From Kosmotogaceae bacterium UBA1373 (GTDB taxonomy: Bacteria; Thermotogota; Thermotogae; Petrotogales; Kosmotogaceae): 21,210 bases of DNA. Position 1 is the first letter of the stretch, and every line of letters starts with the position of its first letter. This document shows positions 6,853 through 14,053 of this stretch, one piece after another. The DNA lies in contig DBRH01000060.1 of assembly GCA_002305955.1 (NCBI GenBank), positions 1 to 21,210 on the forward strand, read 5' to 3'. Both the position numbers and the translations under genes were made by a program. Under the pieces are notes generated by a model, which saw only the letters and a program-made list of their open reading frames with translations, was not told the origin of the DNA and did not search any database.

Positions 6853-7755
6853 ATGAGTATAAAACTTAGATATCTTCTCGTTTTCATAATTCCAGCGATG
6901 CTTCTCTATACGGTCTTCATCATCTATCCGCTCTTTGACAGTCTCATTCTCAGTTTCTTCAGCTGGCCGGGAGTTGGATCGAGAACCTTTGTGGGCTTTA
7001 AAAACTTTCAGACGCTTTTCACCGGTTCCTACGCCAAAGAGCTTTTCAACGCTTTTCTGCACAACGTTTATTTCTTTCTGCTCCTTATCCTGCTTGAACT
7101 TGGACTTGGCTTTCTAATAGCCCTGATGCTGGCCAGCAAAATAAAGGGAGCGGGCGTGTTCAGAGTCATCACGTACATTCCAAACATGATACCCCTGGTT
7201 CTGGTCGGTTTCATGTGGGGACTCTTCCTGAATCCCCAGGTGGGTCTGGTTAACCAGCTCCTCAAACTGGTGGGACTCGGTGGACTGGCACAACCGTGGC
7301 TGGGTCTGGAGAACACCGCGCTTACGACTATAATCCTCGTGAACGTCTGGCGTAATCTCGGCTTTTACGTCCTGGTCATCCTGGCCGCCATACTGGATAT
7401 CTCGCCGGATTTGATAGAGGCCGCCTACATAGATGGAGCCAACAACTGGAAAATAACCTGGCGGATAATATTCCCCCTTACTTTTTCAACGTTCAGAACG
7501 CTGGCGATTCTCCTTTTCATATGGAGTTTCAATATATTCGACACGGTTTACGCCCTGACGGGTGTTCAAGCCGGTCCCTACAGATCCACCGACGTTCTCG
7601 GAACACTCTTCTACAGAACGGCTTTCGGCGGGCTGGGAAGCGGTGCGGTAGATATGGGTCTGGGCGCGTCGGTCACAGTTTTCATATTCATGATAGTCAT
7701 GCCCGTTTCAATCCTTTACGTTTACCTCGTGGAGAAGAGACAAAGGAGTGCTTGA
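6853..7755 (+). CDS. Sugar ABC transporter permease, MalF type
   Basis: A 300-residue inner-membrane protein with about six membrane helices, starting with LRYLLVFIIPAMLLYTVFII followed by YPLFDSLILSF, the standard opening of carbohydrate uptake family 1 permeases. The EAA loop that docks the ATPase is EAAYIDGANNWKITWRIIFP at about residues 192-211. GAGGAG at 6841-6846 places the start at ATG 6853. It pairs with the MalG-type permease three bases downstream and the binding protein upstream. No ATP-binding subunit gene follows. Importers of this class often share one ATPase (MsmK/UgpC type) encoded elsewhere, which is likely here. Confidence 0.9.
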   Translation: MSIKLRYLLVFIIPAMLLYTVFIIYPLFDSLILSFFSWPGVGSRTFVGFKNFQTLFTGSYAKELFNAFLHNVYFFLLLILLELGLGFLIALMLASKIKGAGVFRVITYIPNMIPLVLVGFMWGLFLNPQVGLVNQLLKLVGLGGLAQPWLGLENTALTTIILVNVWRNLGFYVLVILAAILDISPDLIEAAYIDGANNWKITWRIIFPLTFSTFRTLAILLFIWSFNIFDTVYALTGVQAGPYRSTDVLGTLFYRTAFGGLGSGAVDMGLGASVTVFIFMIVMPVSILYVYLVEKRQRSA

Positions 7756-7758
7756 GAA

Positions 7759-8586
7759 ATGCTTAAATTGAGTCTTTTCGGGAAAATAATGGTGTACATA
7801 CTTCTGGCCGTTTACTGTCTGGTCATTCTCGTCCCCTTTTTCATGATGATCCTGAACTCCCTGAAATCCATGAGGGATATATTCATGAAGCCCTTCTCCT
7901 TCCCCACGAAAGTACTGTACGATAACTACACCAAAGCCTGGAACCAGGCCGGCATAGGTACGGGCTACAAAAACAGCGCCTTCGTGGCGGGGGTGTCCGT
8001 AATAGGAATACTGATAGTCTCCTCCATGTTCGCATACGCCATCTCCAAGTACGAATTCAAGGGGCGCAGGTTCCTTTTCGTCTACTCGATGCTCGGGCTT
8101 GCCTTCCCCGCGAGACTGGCTATAATACCGATCTTCATACTTCTGAGAAACCTTACGCTCACTAATTCGCTTTTCGGTCTGATTCTGATATATACGTCCG
8201 TGAACATACCCTTTTCGGTCTTCCTGCTCAAGAACTTCATAGACGGCGTTCCGAACGAACTGTCGGAGGCCGCAAGGATAGACGGGGCCACACCCATGCA
8301 GATTTACTGGAAAGTCGTGTTGCCCCTTGTGAAACCGGCTCTTTCGATCGTGGCGATAGTGAGTTTCGTCAATGTCTGGAACGACTTCTTCTTCCCGCTC
8401 ATATTCATAAACGACAAATCGAAGGCCACCATAACGCTCGCCGTTTCGATCTTCTTCGGAGAATATTCGAACCAGTGGCCGCTTTTGTTCTCGGGGCTCA
8501 CGCTCGCAATCGCACCGACCATAATACTCTTCCTGCTTTTCTCCAGACAGTTCATCACTGGAATGACCCAGGGAGCGATAAAGTGA
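7759..8586 (+). CDS. Sugar ABC transporter permease, MalG type
   Basis: A 275-residue inner-membrane protein with about six helices. It carries the family opening LAVYCLVILVPFFMMILNSLK and the ATPase-docking loop EAARIDGATPMQIYWKVVLP near residues 171-190, followed by LVKPALSIVAIVSFVNVWNDFFFPLIF, a signature of MalG-like subunits. It starts three bases after the MalF-type gene; AAGGAG at 7742-7747 lies inside the end of that gene. Its stop is at 8584-8586 and the namZ GTG at 8588 follows one base later, so transport and the muramidase are almost certainly on one transcript and translationally coupled. That links this importer to murein sugars. Confidence 0.9.
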   Translation: MLKLSLFGKIMVYILLAVYCLVILVPFFMMILNSLKSMRDIFMKPFSFPTKVLYDNYTKAWNQAGIGTGYKNSAFVAGVSVIGILIVSSMFAYAISKYEFKGRRFLFVYSMLGLAFPARLAIIPIFILLRNLTLTNSLFGLILIYTSVNIPFSVFLLKNFIDGVPNELSEAARIDGATPMQIYWKVVLPLVKPALSIVAIVSFVNVWNDFFFPLIFINDKSKATITLAVSIFFGEYSNQWPLLFSGLTLAIAPTIILFLLFSRQFITGMTQGAIK

Positions 8587-8587
8587 G

Positions 8588-9748
8588 GTGTCTGAACTGA
8601 AAGTGAAACTGGGAATAGACAACTTTCTAGAGAGAGAGGACTTCAAAGGAAAGAGGCTGGGCCTTCTGACGAACTCGACGGGAATCAACGGCCGGTTGAA
8701 ACAGAACATCGACCTGATCGTGTCGTCGGGATTCGATCTGGTCAAGCTGTTCGGCCCCGAGCACGGTATATCCGGCGCCGCCCCTGACGGAGTCGGGGTG
8801 GGAAACGCAGTCGATCCAAGGTACGGTATCCCGGTTTATTCACTCTTCGGGGAGATTTACAGGCCCACCGAAGAGATGCTCTCAGACCTCGACCTCTTCG
8901 TGTACGACATTCAGGATGTGGGACTGCGCTTTTACACGTACATCTACTCGCTGGCCTACTCGATGGAGGAGTGTGCCAGAAGGGGTATCAAAGTAATCGT
9001 CCTAGACAGGCCGAACCCGCTTTCCTGCAAAGTCGAGGGACCTACTATCAAGAAGGGCTTCGAGACATTCGTGGGAGGTTACGGCCTCGCGCTTAGATAC
9101 GGCCTCACTGTCGGGGAACTGGCGAGGTATTACAACGCCGCCTTCAACATGGGAGCGGATCTGGAAGTCGTTCCGATGGAAAACTACGACAGGAATATGT
9201 ACTTCGATGAAACGGGACACCTCTGGAACACACCGTCGCCGAACATACCTTCCTTCGAGCATGCGCTTCTCTACACGGGCTTTTGCCTTTTCGAAGGCAC
9301 GAACCTCTCTCTGGGCAGGGGAACGGTACATCCCTTCAAGTACATCGGCGCCCCCTGGATAGACCCGGAGCTGCTCTACAAAGAAGTGTCGCGATTGAAC
9401 CCGCCGGGCGTAGCCTTCCGTGAAAGATCCTTCATACCCTCGGCCTTCAGACTCTCGAACAGGGCGTGCCACGGGCTGGAGTTTTTCGTGACCGACAGGA
9501 AGCGTATAGAACCGCTCGAACTGGCGATCGATATCATATCGACCGTGCGAAGAGTGTATCCGGAAGAATTCCAGTGGGATCTCCAGTACCACGGAGCCGA
9601 CGGCAGATATCATTTCGACCTGCTGATGGGTGAGAGCCTCTACCGCAAAAAAATCGAAGAGGGGGCCGCTTCGAAGGATTTTGTGGCTATCTGGACCGAC
9701 GAAGAGCGGAATTTCGAGGAATTTATAAAGCCCTTCAGGATCTATTGA
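8588..9748 (+). CDS. namZ: Exo-beta-N-acetylmuramidase NamZ (DUF1343)
   Basis: A 386-residue DUF1343 protein. In Bacillus and Bacteroidota, members release MurNAc from the non-reducing end of murein chains or MurNAc-GlcNAc. The N-terminal Rossmann-like domain has LGLLTNSTGIN at 24-34, FGPEHGISG at 55-63 with the conserved E58/H59, and YDIQDVGLRFYTYIYSL near 115-131. The C-terminal part has NTPSPNIPSFEHALLYTG and LFEGTNLSLGRGT, both strongly conserved in the family. There is no signal peptide, unlike secreted Bacillus NamZ, so cytoplasmic action on imported disaccharide is likely. The start is GTG 8588, one base after the MalG-type stop; a modest GGGAG lies at 8571-8575. The 3' end overlaps the convergent kinase gene by 14 bases (9735-9748). 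Neighbours on both sides belong to murein recycling. Confidence 0.9.
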   Translation: MSELKVKLGIDNFLEREDFKGKRLGLLTNSTGINGRLKQNIDLIVSSGFDLVKLFGPEHGISGAAPDGVGVGNAVDPRYGIPVYSLFGEIYRPTEEMLSDLDLFVYDIQDVGLRFYTYIYSLAYSMEECARRGIKVIVLDRPNPLSCKVEGPTIKKGFETFVGGYGLALRYGLTVGELARYYNAAFNMGADLEVVPMENYDRNMYFDETGHLWNTPSPNIPSFEHALLYTGFCLFEGTNLSLGRGTVHPFKYIGAPWIDPELLYKEVSRLNPPGVAFRERSFIPSAFRLSNRACHGLEFFVTDRKRIEPLELAIDIISTVRRVYPEEFQWDLQYHGADGRYHFDLLMGESLYRKKIEEGAASKDFVAIWTDEERNFEEFIKPFRIY

Positions 9749-10604
9749 GCGTGTCGAAAACCTGCTTTGCCAGTATTTCGTCGACGTTTCCCTCGAAGAG
9801 GGAGATTTTGTGGCCTCCTAGTGCCCGGGTGAATCTCTCGCGATAGTAGGCCGACTGGAAAGAACCCCCGTGGACGCTTATCGAGTCAACGGGTCCGGTT
9901 TTTTCGAGAACCTTCAGAGTTCTTCTGGCGAGCAAACCGATTCCCTCATCGACGATCTCTCTGACCAGGGGCGTTGGCTGCTCGAGAGCCACTTTGCTGA
10001 ACGATGCGATCTTCGTTTTGAAATCCTGAATTATTGTAAGGTTAACGAGTTTCTCTATGCTTTCCACAGAATAAAATTCCAGCAGCAGGTCGAAGATCGG
10101 GTCGTGCGGCAGCAGCCCATCCCTGTACCTCAAAGCGCAGGTTATTATCTCCCTGGACATCCAGAAACTGCTTCCTTCATCGTCGAAGATATGCCCCCAG
10201 CCGCCCGATCTAAACGGAGTTCCTTCGTCGTCGTGGCCATAAACGGTAGAGCCGGTTCCGGATATCACCACAACTCCCCTTCCGCTGCCCACGGCCGCCC
10301 TGTAAAGTCCTTCGATATCCATCATCACTTCGATCGAAGCTCCGTAGAAGGCCGTCTTCAGGGCGCCGCTCAGCTTATCTTTCCTTTCCTGGTCTCCGGC
10401 TCCGGAAAAGGCCGCAACGATCACGTCGGGCATCCAGAGATCGCTCTTAACCATCGAGAAGATAGAGATCAGATACTCCATACTGACGGCCGTCAGATTC
10501 ACTCCGGTCCGGTAACTCTTTCTGAGCTGTCCATCTCCGGAAATAGCCGTAACCCTGAGGTGCGTACCGCCTCCGTCCATAGATATCACGCTTTTGATAC
10601 TCAT
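9735..10604 (-). CDS. BadF/BadG-type amino sugar kinase (GlcNAc/MurNAc kinase candidate)
   Basis: A 289-residue ATPase of the BadF/BadG/BcrA/BcrD family, cytoplasmic. SMDGGGTHLRV at 8-18 is the phosphate-binding loop. VVISGTGSTVYG, then FRSGGWGHIFDDEGSSFWMSREI, is the signature of N-acetylglucosamine kinase-like members. A Clostridium member, MurK, phosphorylates both GlcNAc and MurNAc at the 6-OH. Next to murQ and namZ that double activity would fit: it would make MurNAc-6-phosphate for MurQ and GlcNAc-6-phosphate from the product of NagZ. Substrate choice is inference. The start at ATG 10604-10602 overlaps the GntR stop in an ATGA arrangement, with GAGGAG just upstream; a longer frame to 10673 lacks a binding site and lies wholly inside the regulator gene. 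The 3' end overlaps namZ tail to tail. Confidence 0.85.
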   Translation of the reverse strand: MSIKSVISMDGGGTHLRVTAISGDGQLRKSYRTGVNLTAVSMEYLISIFSMVKSDLWMPDVIVAAFSGAGDQERKDKLSGALKTAFYGASIEVMMDIEGLYRAAVGSGRGVVVISGTGSTVYGHDDEGTPFRSGGWGHIFDDEGSSFWMSREIITCALRYRDGLLPHDPIFDLLLEFYSVESIEKLVNLTIIQDFKTKIASFSKVALEQPTPLVREIVDEGIGLLARRTLKVLEKTGPVDSISVHGGSFQSAYYRERFTRALGGHKISLFEGNVDEILAKQVFDTLNRS

Positions 10605-11326
10605 TCGACTCTCCTCACCACTTTTAACCTGTAACGGTCTCCCCGGTAAACCGACTTGACCATTTCCACGCAAAGCCCGTGATCGGTGTATGTATGACGT
10701 TCTCTGGCTATCGCGAAGTTTCCTTCCTTTACCTGAAGATGCCTGGCCTCATCTCTGGTCATCCGGCAGACTTCTATAGTCTCCTGCGCGTGGTCGAGCA
10801 CGATACCCAGTTCGCTTTTCATTATGTAATAGAGAGACTCCTTCGACATATCTCTCTGAACGACATTCAAAATCCGTATATCCACCATCGGATTGAGAAA
10901 GGCCCTCTCCATGCCGTAAGGTTCACCGTCCAGATACCTCACTCTCTCCAGAACCACTACCATGCCGCCCGAAGGGATCTCGAAGAGCTCCGCAACGTCC
11001 TCTTCGGGAGCTACGAGCGTATTTTTCAACACGAGAGAAGTGGCCTCTCGTCCGTCGCGTTTCGCCTCCTCGGTGAATCCGGTGAGGGTCCCTATTTTCT
11101 CTTCGTGCTTTTCCTCCAGCACGAAGGTTCCGCGTCCCTTCGAAGCCTCGATGATCGACTCTCTCTTGAGCTCTTCCAGAGCCCTCCTTAGGGTTAGTCT
11201 GCTGACGTTGAACTCGTCGCAGAGGTTCTTCTCCGTGGGCAATTTTACCGAGTAAGTTCCCCTCGCAATTCGCTGCTTGAGTTCTTTGTAGATACGGTAA
11301 TAGACTGGAACGGAAACTTCCTTCAA
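10601..11326 (-). CDS. GntR/HutC-family transcriptional regulator
   Basis: A 241-residue cytoplasmic DNA-binding protein. The N-terminal winged helix at residues 5-70 includes LPTEKNLCDEFNVSRLTLRR and the wing KGRGTFV. The C-terminal UTRA ligand domain at about 90-235 includes LERVRYLDGEPYGMERAFLN and ETIEVCRMTRDEARHLQV. HutC-group members bind small metabolites, often sugar phosphates such as GlcNAc-6-phosphate in NagR/YvoA. In this operon, GlcNAc-6-P or MurNAc-6-P is a sensible effector. Most murQ operons use an RpiR-type MurR instead. The start is TTG 11326-11324, preceded by GGAGGAG at 11331-11337. TTG and the murQ stop TGA overlap by four bases, and its own stop overlaps the kinase start, so the operon is tightly coupled. 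It likely controls the divergent promoter at 13813-13870. Confidence 0.9.
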   Translation of the reverse strand: MKEVSVPVYYRIYKELKQRIARGTYSVKLPTEKNLCDEFNVSRLTLRRALEELKRESIIEASKGRGTFVLEEKHEEKIGTLTGFTEEAKRDGREATSLVLKNTLVAPEEDVAELFEIPSGGMVVVLERVRYLDGEPYGMERAFLNPMVDIRILNVVQRDMSKESLYYIMKSELGIVLDHAQETIEVCRMTRDEARHLQVKEGNFAIARERHTYTDHGLCVEMVKSVYRGDRYRLKVVRRVE

Positions 11327-12234
11327 CTAACTCCTCCAAGCTCTTTCAAGGAAAGCCTTATGTTTCCCCGGTTTTTCTTCAAGATCTTTTCGCACTCTTC
11401 TCTTTTGGCGCCCGTGAGAGCCATCAGTATCGCCAGCGGCACATCTCTTCCAGACTCTTCCAGTATTTTAGCAGATTCTCCATACGGCAGGTCGCTTATT
11501 TCCGAAACAATCCTTGTGGCGCGGTCAACGAGCTTTTCGTTGAGAATCTTCACCCCTATCATATAGTTTCCGAAGACTCTCCCCACCTTAACCATGGTGA
11601 TCGTGCTGATCATGTTGAGGACCATCTTTTGGGCCGTGCCGGCCTTCAGTCGGGTGCTACCGGTTATCACTTCAGGGCCGGTGCGAACCGCGATCGTGAC
11701 ATCCGCGTGATCTTTCAATCCGGGCTCACCGACGTTACAGACGAGAATCGTCCTGGCTCCCTTTTTTCTGGCGTATTTCAATATACCCCCGACAAAGGGA
11801 GTTCTTCCCGAGGCCGTTATACCGACGACAACGTCCTTCGCGGTTATCGAGGTCTTTTCCACCTCGCTGGCGCCGAGAGCTTCGCTGTCTTCGGCCTGCT
11901 CTACCGGAGTTGTCAGCGCGTCGTTGCCTCCGGCCATAAGGGTTACGAAGAGATCCTTTGAAACCCCGAAAGTGGGAACGACCTCCGCGGCGTCGAGAAC
12001 GCCGAGCCGACCGCTCGTTCCCGCACCGGCGTAAATTATTCTCCCCCCATTTTCGATGGCGCCGGCGCACAGGTCAACGGCCGAAGCGATTTCGGCCAGC
12101 ACATCTCTCACCGAAAGGGGAACGGTGGCATCCTCTTCGTTCATCAATCTGAGCATCTCCAACGTAGGCAGTTCATCTATATTTCTCGTTCTGGGATTTG
12201 ACCTTTCCGTTTCGAGCTTCTCGAACTTCATCAT
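11323..12234 (-). CDS. murQ: N-acetylmuramic acid 6-phosphate etherase MurQ
   Basis: A 303-residue cytoplasmic SIS-domain enzyme that cleaves the D-lactyl ether of MurNAc-6-phosphate to give GlcNAc-6-phosphate and D-lactate. Diagnostic segments are IYAGAGTSGRLGVLDAAEVV at 67-86, with the catalytic glutamate expected at E84, the acidic VEQAEDSEALG at 111-121, VVGITASGRTPFVGGIL, and AGTAQKMVLNMISTITMVKVG near the C-terminal third. The length is usual for the family and no key residue is missing. The start is ATG 12234 (a second ATG follows directly) with AGGAGGT at 12241-12247; only two bases separate it from the nagZ stop. It is the metabolic meeting point of the kinase and AnmK products in this island. 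Confidence 0.95.
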   Translation of the reverse strand: MMKFEKLETERSNPRTRNIDELPTLEMLRLMNEEDATVPLSVRDVLAEIASAVDLCAGAIENGGRIIYAGAGTSGRLGVLDAAEVVPTFGVSKDLFVTLMAGGNDALTTPVEQAEDSEALGASEVEKTSITAKDVVVGITASGRTPFVGGILKYARKKGARTILVCNVGEPGLKDHADVTIAVRTGPEVITGSTRLKAGTAQKMVLNMISTITMVKVGRVFGNYMIGVKILNEKLVDRATRIVSEISDLPYGESAKILEESGRDVPLAILMALTGAKREECEKILKKNRGNIRLSLKELGGVS

Positions 12235-12236
12235 GC

Positions 12237-13775
12237 CTAGACCTCCTGAGGAATCTCTACTGGAAGAACCCCTTGCGGTTTTATCTCCCCCGTAAGTACT
12301 TTAAGAAGACTCTTCTGTGAGAGCGTTTCGTAACCGTAGCTGAGAATGCTGTTTTTCACACCCTTTATAAAAGCGTCGTACGGATTTCTCAGTGCTATAA
12401 GGAGCGTTCTACCCGGACGACGCGACAGCTGCATGAGGAACTCGCGCTGACCGGCGGAGAGGTGTGCGTTCTCCGTAAAGACGATCCTGACCCCTTTCCT
12501 TGGGGCTTTGTCGGCGAGTATTATCGCTTCCTCTACTGAGATCTTCCCGTCGAAATCTATCAGAGGGCAGTCGGACATCTGCGCCAGTTCCCTCGCGACG
12601 GCCGGAACTCCTTTTAGCGGTCCGTCCTCTACCTGAACCAGTCTGGACAGCCTCACGGAGTAGATCGCCGTAACAGCCTCAAGAGAAAGCGGAACCAGAG
12701 ATTCATCCTCTAGAATGGCCGTGATCGAAGCGTCGGAAATTCTCTGCATCGTCGAGAGACTCTCGTCGGTTCCGATAACGTTCAGAGGTTCGAGCTTCAT
12801 GGCCGTCGCCTTTCTCCTGAAGGTTTCTACACGCTCGAGCGATTCTTCGAGCCTTCCGGTCAGTTCCCCGGATTGTTCGACGGCTTTAATGACGGCCTTC
12901 TTCGCGCGTTTCTGGACTTCGGGGACATGGCAGAAAGTGAGAAAGTCCATCCCGTTTCTCAATCCCTCGACCGCGGCTTCTTCGGGGGAGAAGTAGTTGC
13001 TGACCCCTCCCATGCCGAGATCGTCGGCCACCAGAACACCCCTGTAGCCCAGCATATTTCTAGCCAGTTCGATCAAAATCTCCCTCGACATCGACGCGGG
13101 AACCCTGTTTGCCTGCATCTGTGGCATATATATGTGGGAAGGCATAATCGAATCGCCGGGTATCTCCCTGAAAGGCCTCAACTCACTGGAAAGCATCGTC
13201 GCGATCGGAACGTCGAGAGTGGGCAGATCGATGTGAGCATCTACTTCCACCCGGCCCTTTCCGGGAAAGTGCTTAAGGCAGCTCATAACGCCTTCCCTTT
13301 TCATAGCCTGCACGAAGGCGGTGGCGTATTTCACCACTTTTTCGGGATCGTCTCCGAAACTTCTAACGCCGATTCCCGGGTTCTTCGGATTGCAATTTAT
13401 ATCGACCACCGGCGCGAGATTCCAGTTGACTCCCAGGGCTCTCATCTCTCTGGCCATTATACCGGAGGCCAGAGACACGTTCTCGACGCTCCCGGTGGCA
13501 GCCAGCGCCATGGCACCGGGCGAGACCGAGAAGCCCTCCCTCAACCGCGTCACGATACCGCCTTCCTGGTCTATGGCGACGGCGAGCGGATATCCCAGAA
13601 CCCTGTTGATGTCCTCAAGAAGAGTTCTTACCTGGACGGGGCTTTCTATGTTCTTGGCAAAGAGAATCACCGCACCCGGTTTTATATCTTTAAGTATCTC
13701 CTCGGTCTCACTGTCCATTTCTTTTCCGGGGAGCCCTATAAGGAAAAGTCTTCCGACTGCCTGATCGAGATTCAT
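12237..13775 (-). CDS. nagZ: Beta-N-acetylhexosaminidase NagZ (GH3)
   Basis: A 512-residue cytoplasmic glycoside hydrolase family 3 enzyme that removes GlcNAc from the non-reducing end of GlcNAc-(anhydro)MurNAc and its peptides. Motifs are AIDQEGGIVTRL at 67-78, KHFPGKG at 168-174, the catalytic His-Asp dyad D179/H181 in VDAHIDLP, and the nucleophile region LVADDLGMGG at 248-257 with D251 the expected nucleophile. A second domain from about residue 340 makes it the two-domain Bacillus type rather than the short Gram-negative type. There is no signal peptide. I chose ATG 13775-13773 because GGAG lies upstream and the predicted transcription start (about 13806) falls inside the longer frame that begins at 13808. 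It heads the operon nagZ-murQ-gntR-kinase. Confidence 0.92.
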   Translation of the reverse strand: MNLDQAVGRLFLIGLPGKEMDSETEEILKDIKPGAVILFAKNIESPVQVRTLLEDINRVLGYPLAVAIDQEGGIVTRLREGFSVSPGAMALAATGSVENVSLASGIMAREMRALGVNWNLAPVVDINCNPKNPGIGVRSFGDDPEKVVKYATAFVQAMKREGVMSCLKHFPGKGRVEVDAHIDLPTLDVPIATMLSSELRPFREIPGDSIMPSHIYMPQMQANRVPASMSREILIELARNMLGYRGVLVADDLGMGGVSNYFSPEEAAVEGLRNGMDFLTFCHVPEVQKRAKKAVIKAVEQSGELTGRLEESLERVETFRRKATAMKLEPLNVIGTDESLSTMQRISDASITAILEDESLVPLSLEAVTAIYSVRLSRLVQVEDGPLKGVPAVARELAQMSDCPLIDFDGKISVEEAIILADKAPRKGVRIVFTENAHLSAGQREFLMQLSRRPGRTLLIALRNPYDAFIKGVKNSILSYGYETLSQKSLLKVLTGEIKPQGVLPVEIPQEV

Positions 13776-13812
13776 AAAGTCGCTTTCTCCTTCTATACTC
13801 ATATACATCCAT

Positions 13813-13842
13813 ATTCTATGGCTTAATCACTTGTCTTGTCAA
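13813..13842 (-). promoter_or_regulatory. Promoter of the nagZ-murQ-gntR-kinase operon
   Basis: Reading leftward, a perfect TTGACA occupies 13842-13837. After 18 bases a TAGAAT -10 occupies 13818-13813. Transcription would begin near 13806, leaving a short leader of about 30 bases before ATG 13775. No other promoter is needed for the four overlapping genes. Confidence 0.65.
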
Positions 13843-13859
13843 ATAACTATTTGTATAGT
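13831..13859 (+). promoter_or_regulatory. Putative divergent promoter for the hydrolase-anmK-dpp transcript
   Basis: TTGTCT at 13831-13836 and TATAGT at 13854-13859 are 17 bases apart on the plus strand, with their -35 region overlapping that of the opposing nagZ promoter. The start would be near 13866, giving a leader of about 190 bases before TTG 14054. Nothing else in 13871-14053 gives a better spaced pair. I see no clear terminator or known riboswitch in that leader. Confidence 0.4.
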
Positions 13860-13870
13860 ATGAATATACA
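13852..13870. promoter_or_regulatory. Inverted repeat in divergent promoter, candidate GntR operator
   Basis: TGTATA at 13852-13857 and its exact reverse complement TATACA at 13865-13870 are separated by seven bases. The repeat overlaps the -10 of the plus-strand promoter and sits just upstream of the -35 of the nagZ promoter, so one bound dimer could affect both. The encoded GntR/HutC regulator is the natural candidate; binding is inference. Confidence 0.42.
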
Positions 13871-14053
13871 TAACAACTATCCGGTGCCCTCATCGACTTT
13901 AATCGCCCGTAGATACCGGCAATGACAGAAAAAAAGGGTTGTTACTATATGCCGTTTTGAGTTAGCATAGGCAGTGACGGGACAATTATATTTCGCCGGA
14001 AGTTGAACTATACTGTTATTCAGGTACGAATCTATTCACAGGGAGGTATCACT

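Noticed and set aside
5992..7062. Long minus-strand open frame spanning the sugar-binding protein and permease genes
   Set aside because: It runs antisense across two clear genes and their intervening terminator, with low-complexity charged sequence and no family pattern.
7708..8745. Minus-strand open frame opposite the MalG-type permease and namZ start
   Set aside because: Antisense shadow of recognised genes, with no plausible start signal or domain.
9870..10634. Plus-strand open frame opposite the BadF-type kinase
   Set aside because: It shadows a kinase with intact DGGGT and SGTGS motifs and shows no family of its own.
13776..13808. Upstream start for nagZ
   Set aside because: It would begin at or before the predicted transcription start near 13806 and has no ribosome binding site.
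13881..13919. Possible structured leader or riboswitch before the hydrolase gene
   Set aside because: Only a 5-bp CCGGT/ACCGG pairing at long distance was found, with no recognisable riboswitch core.
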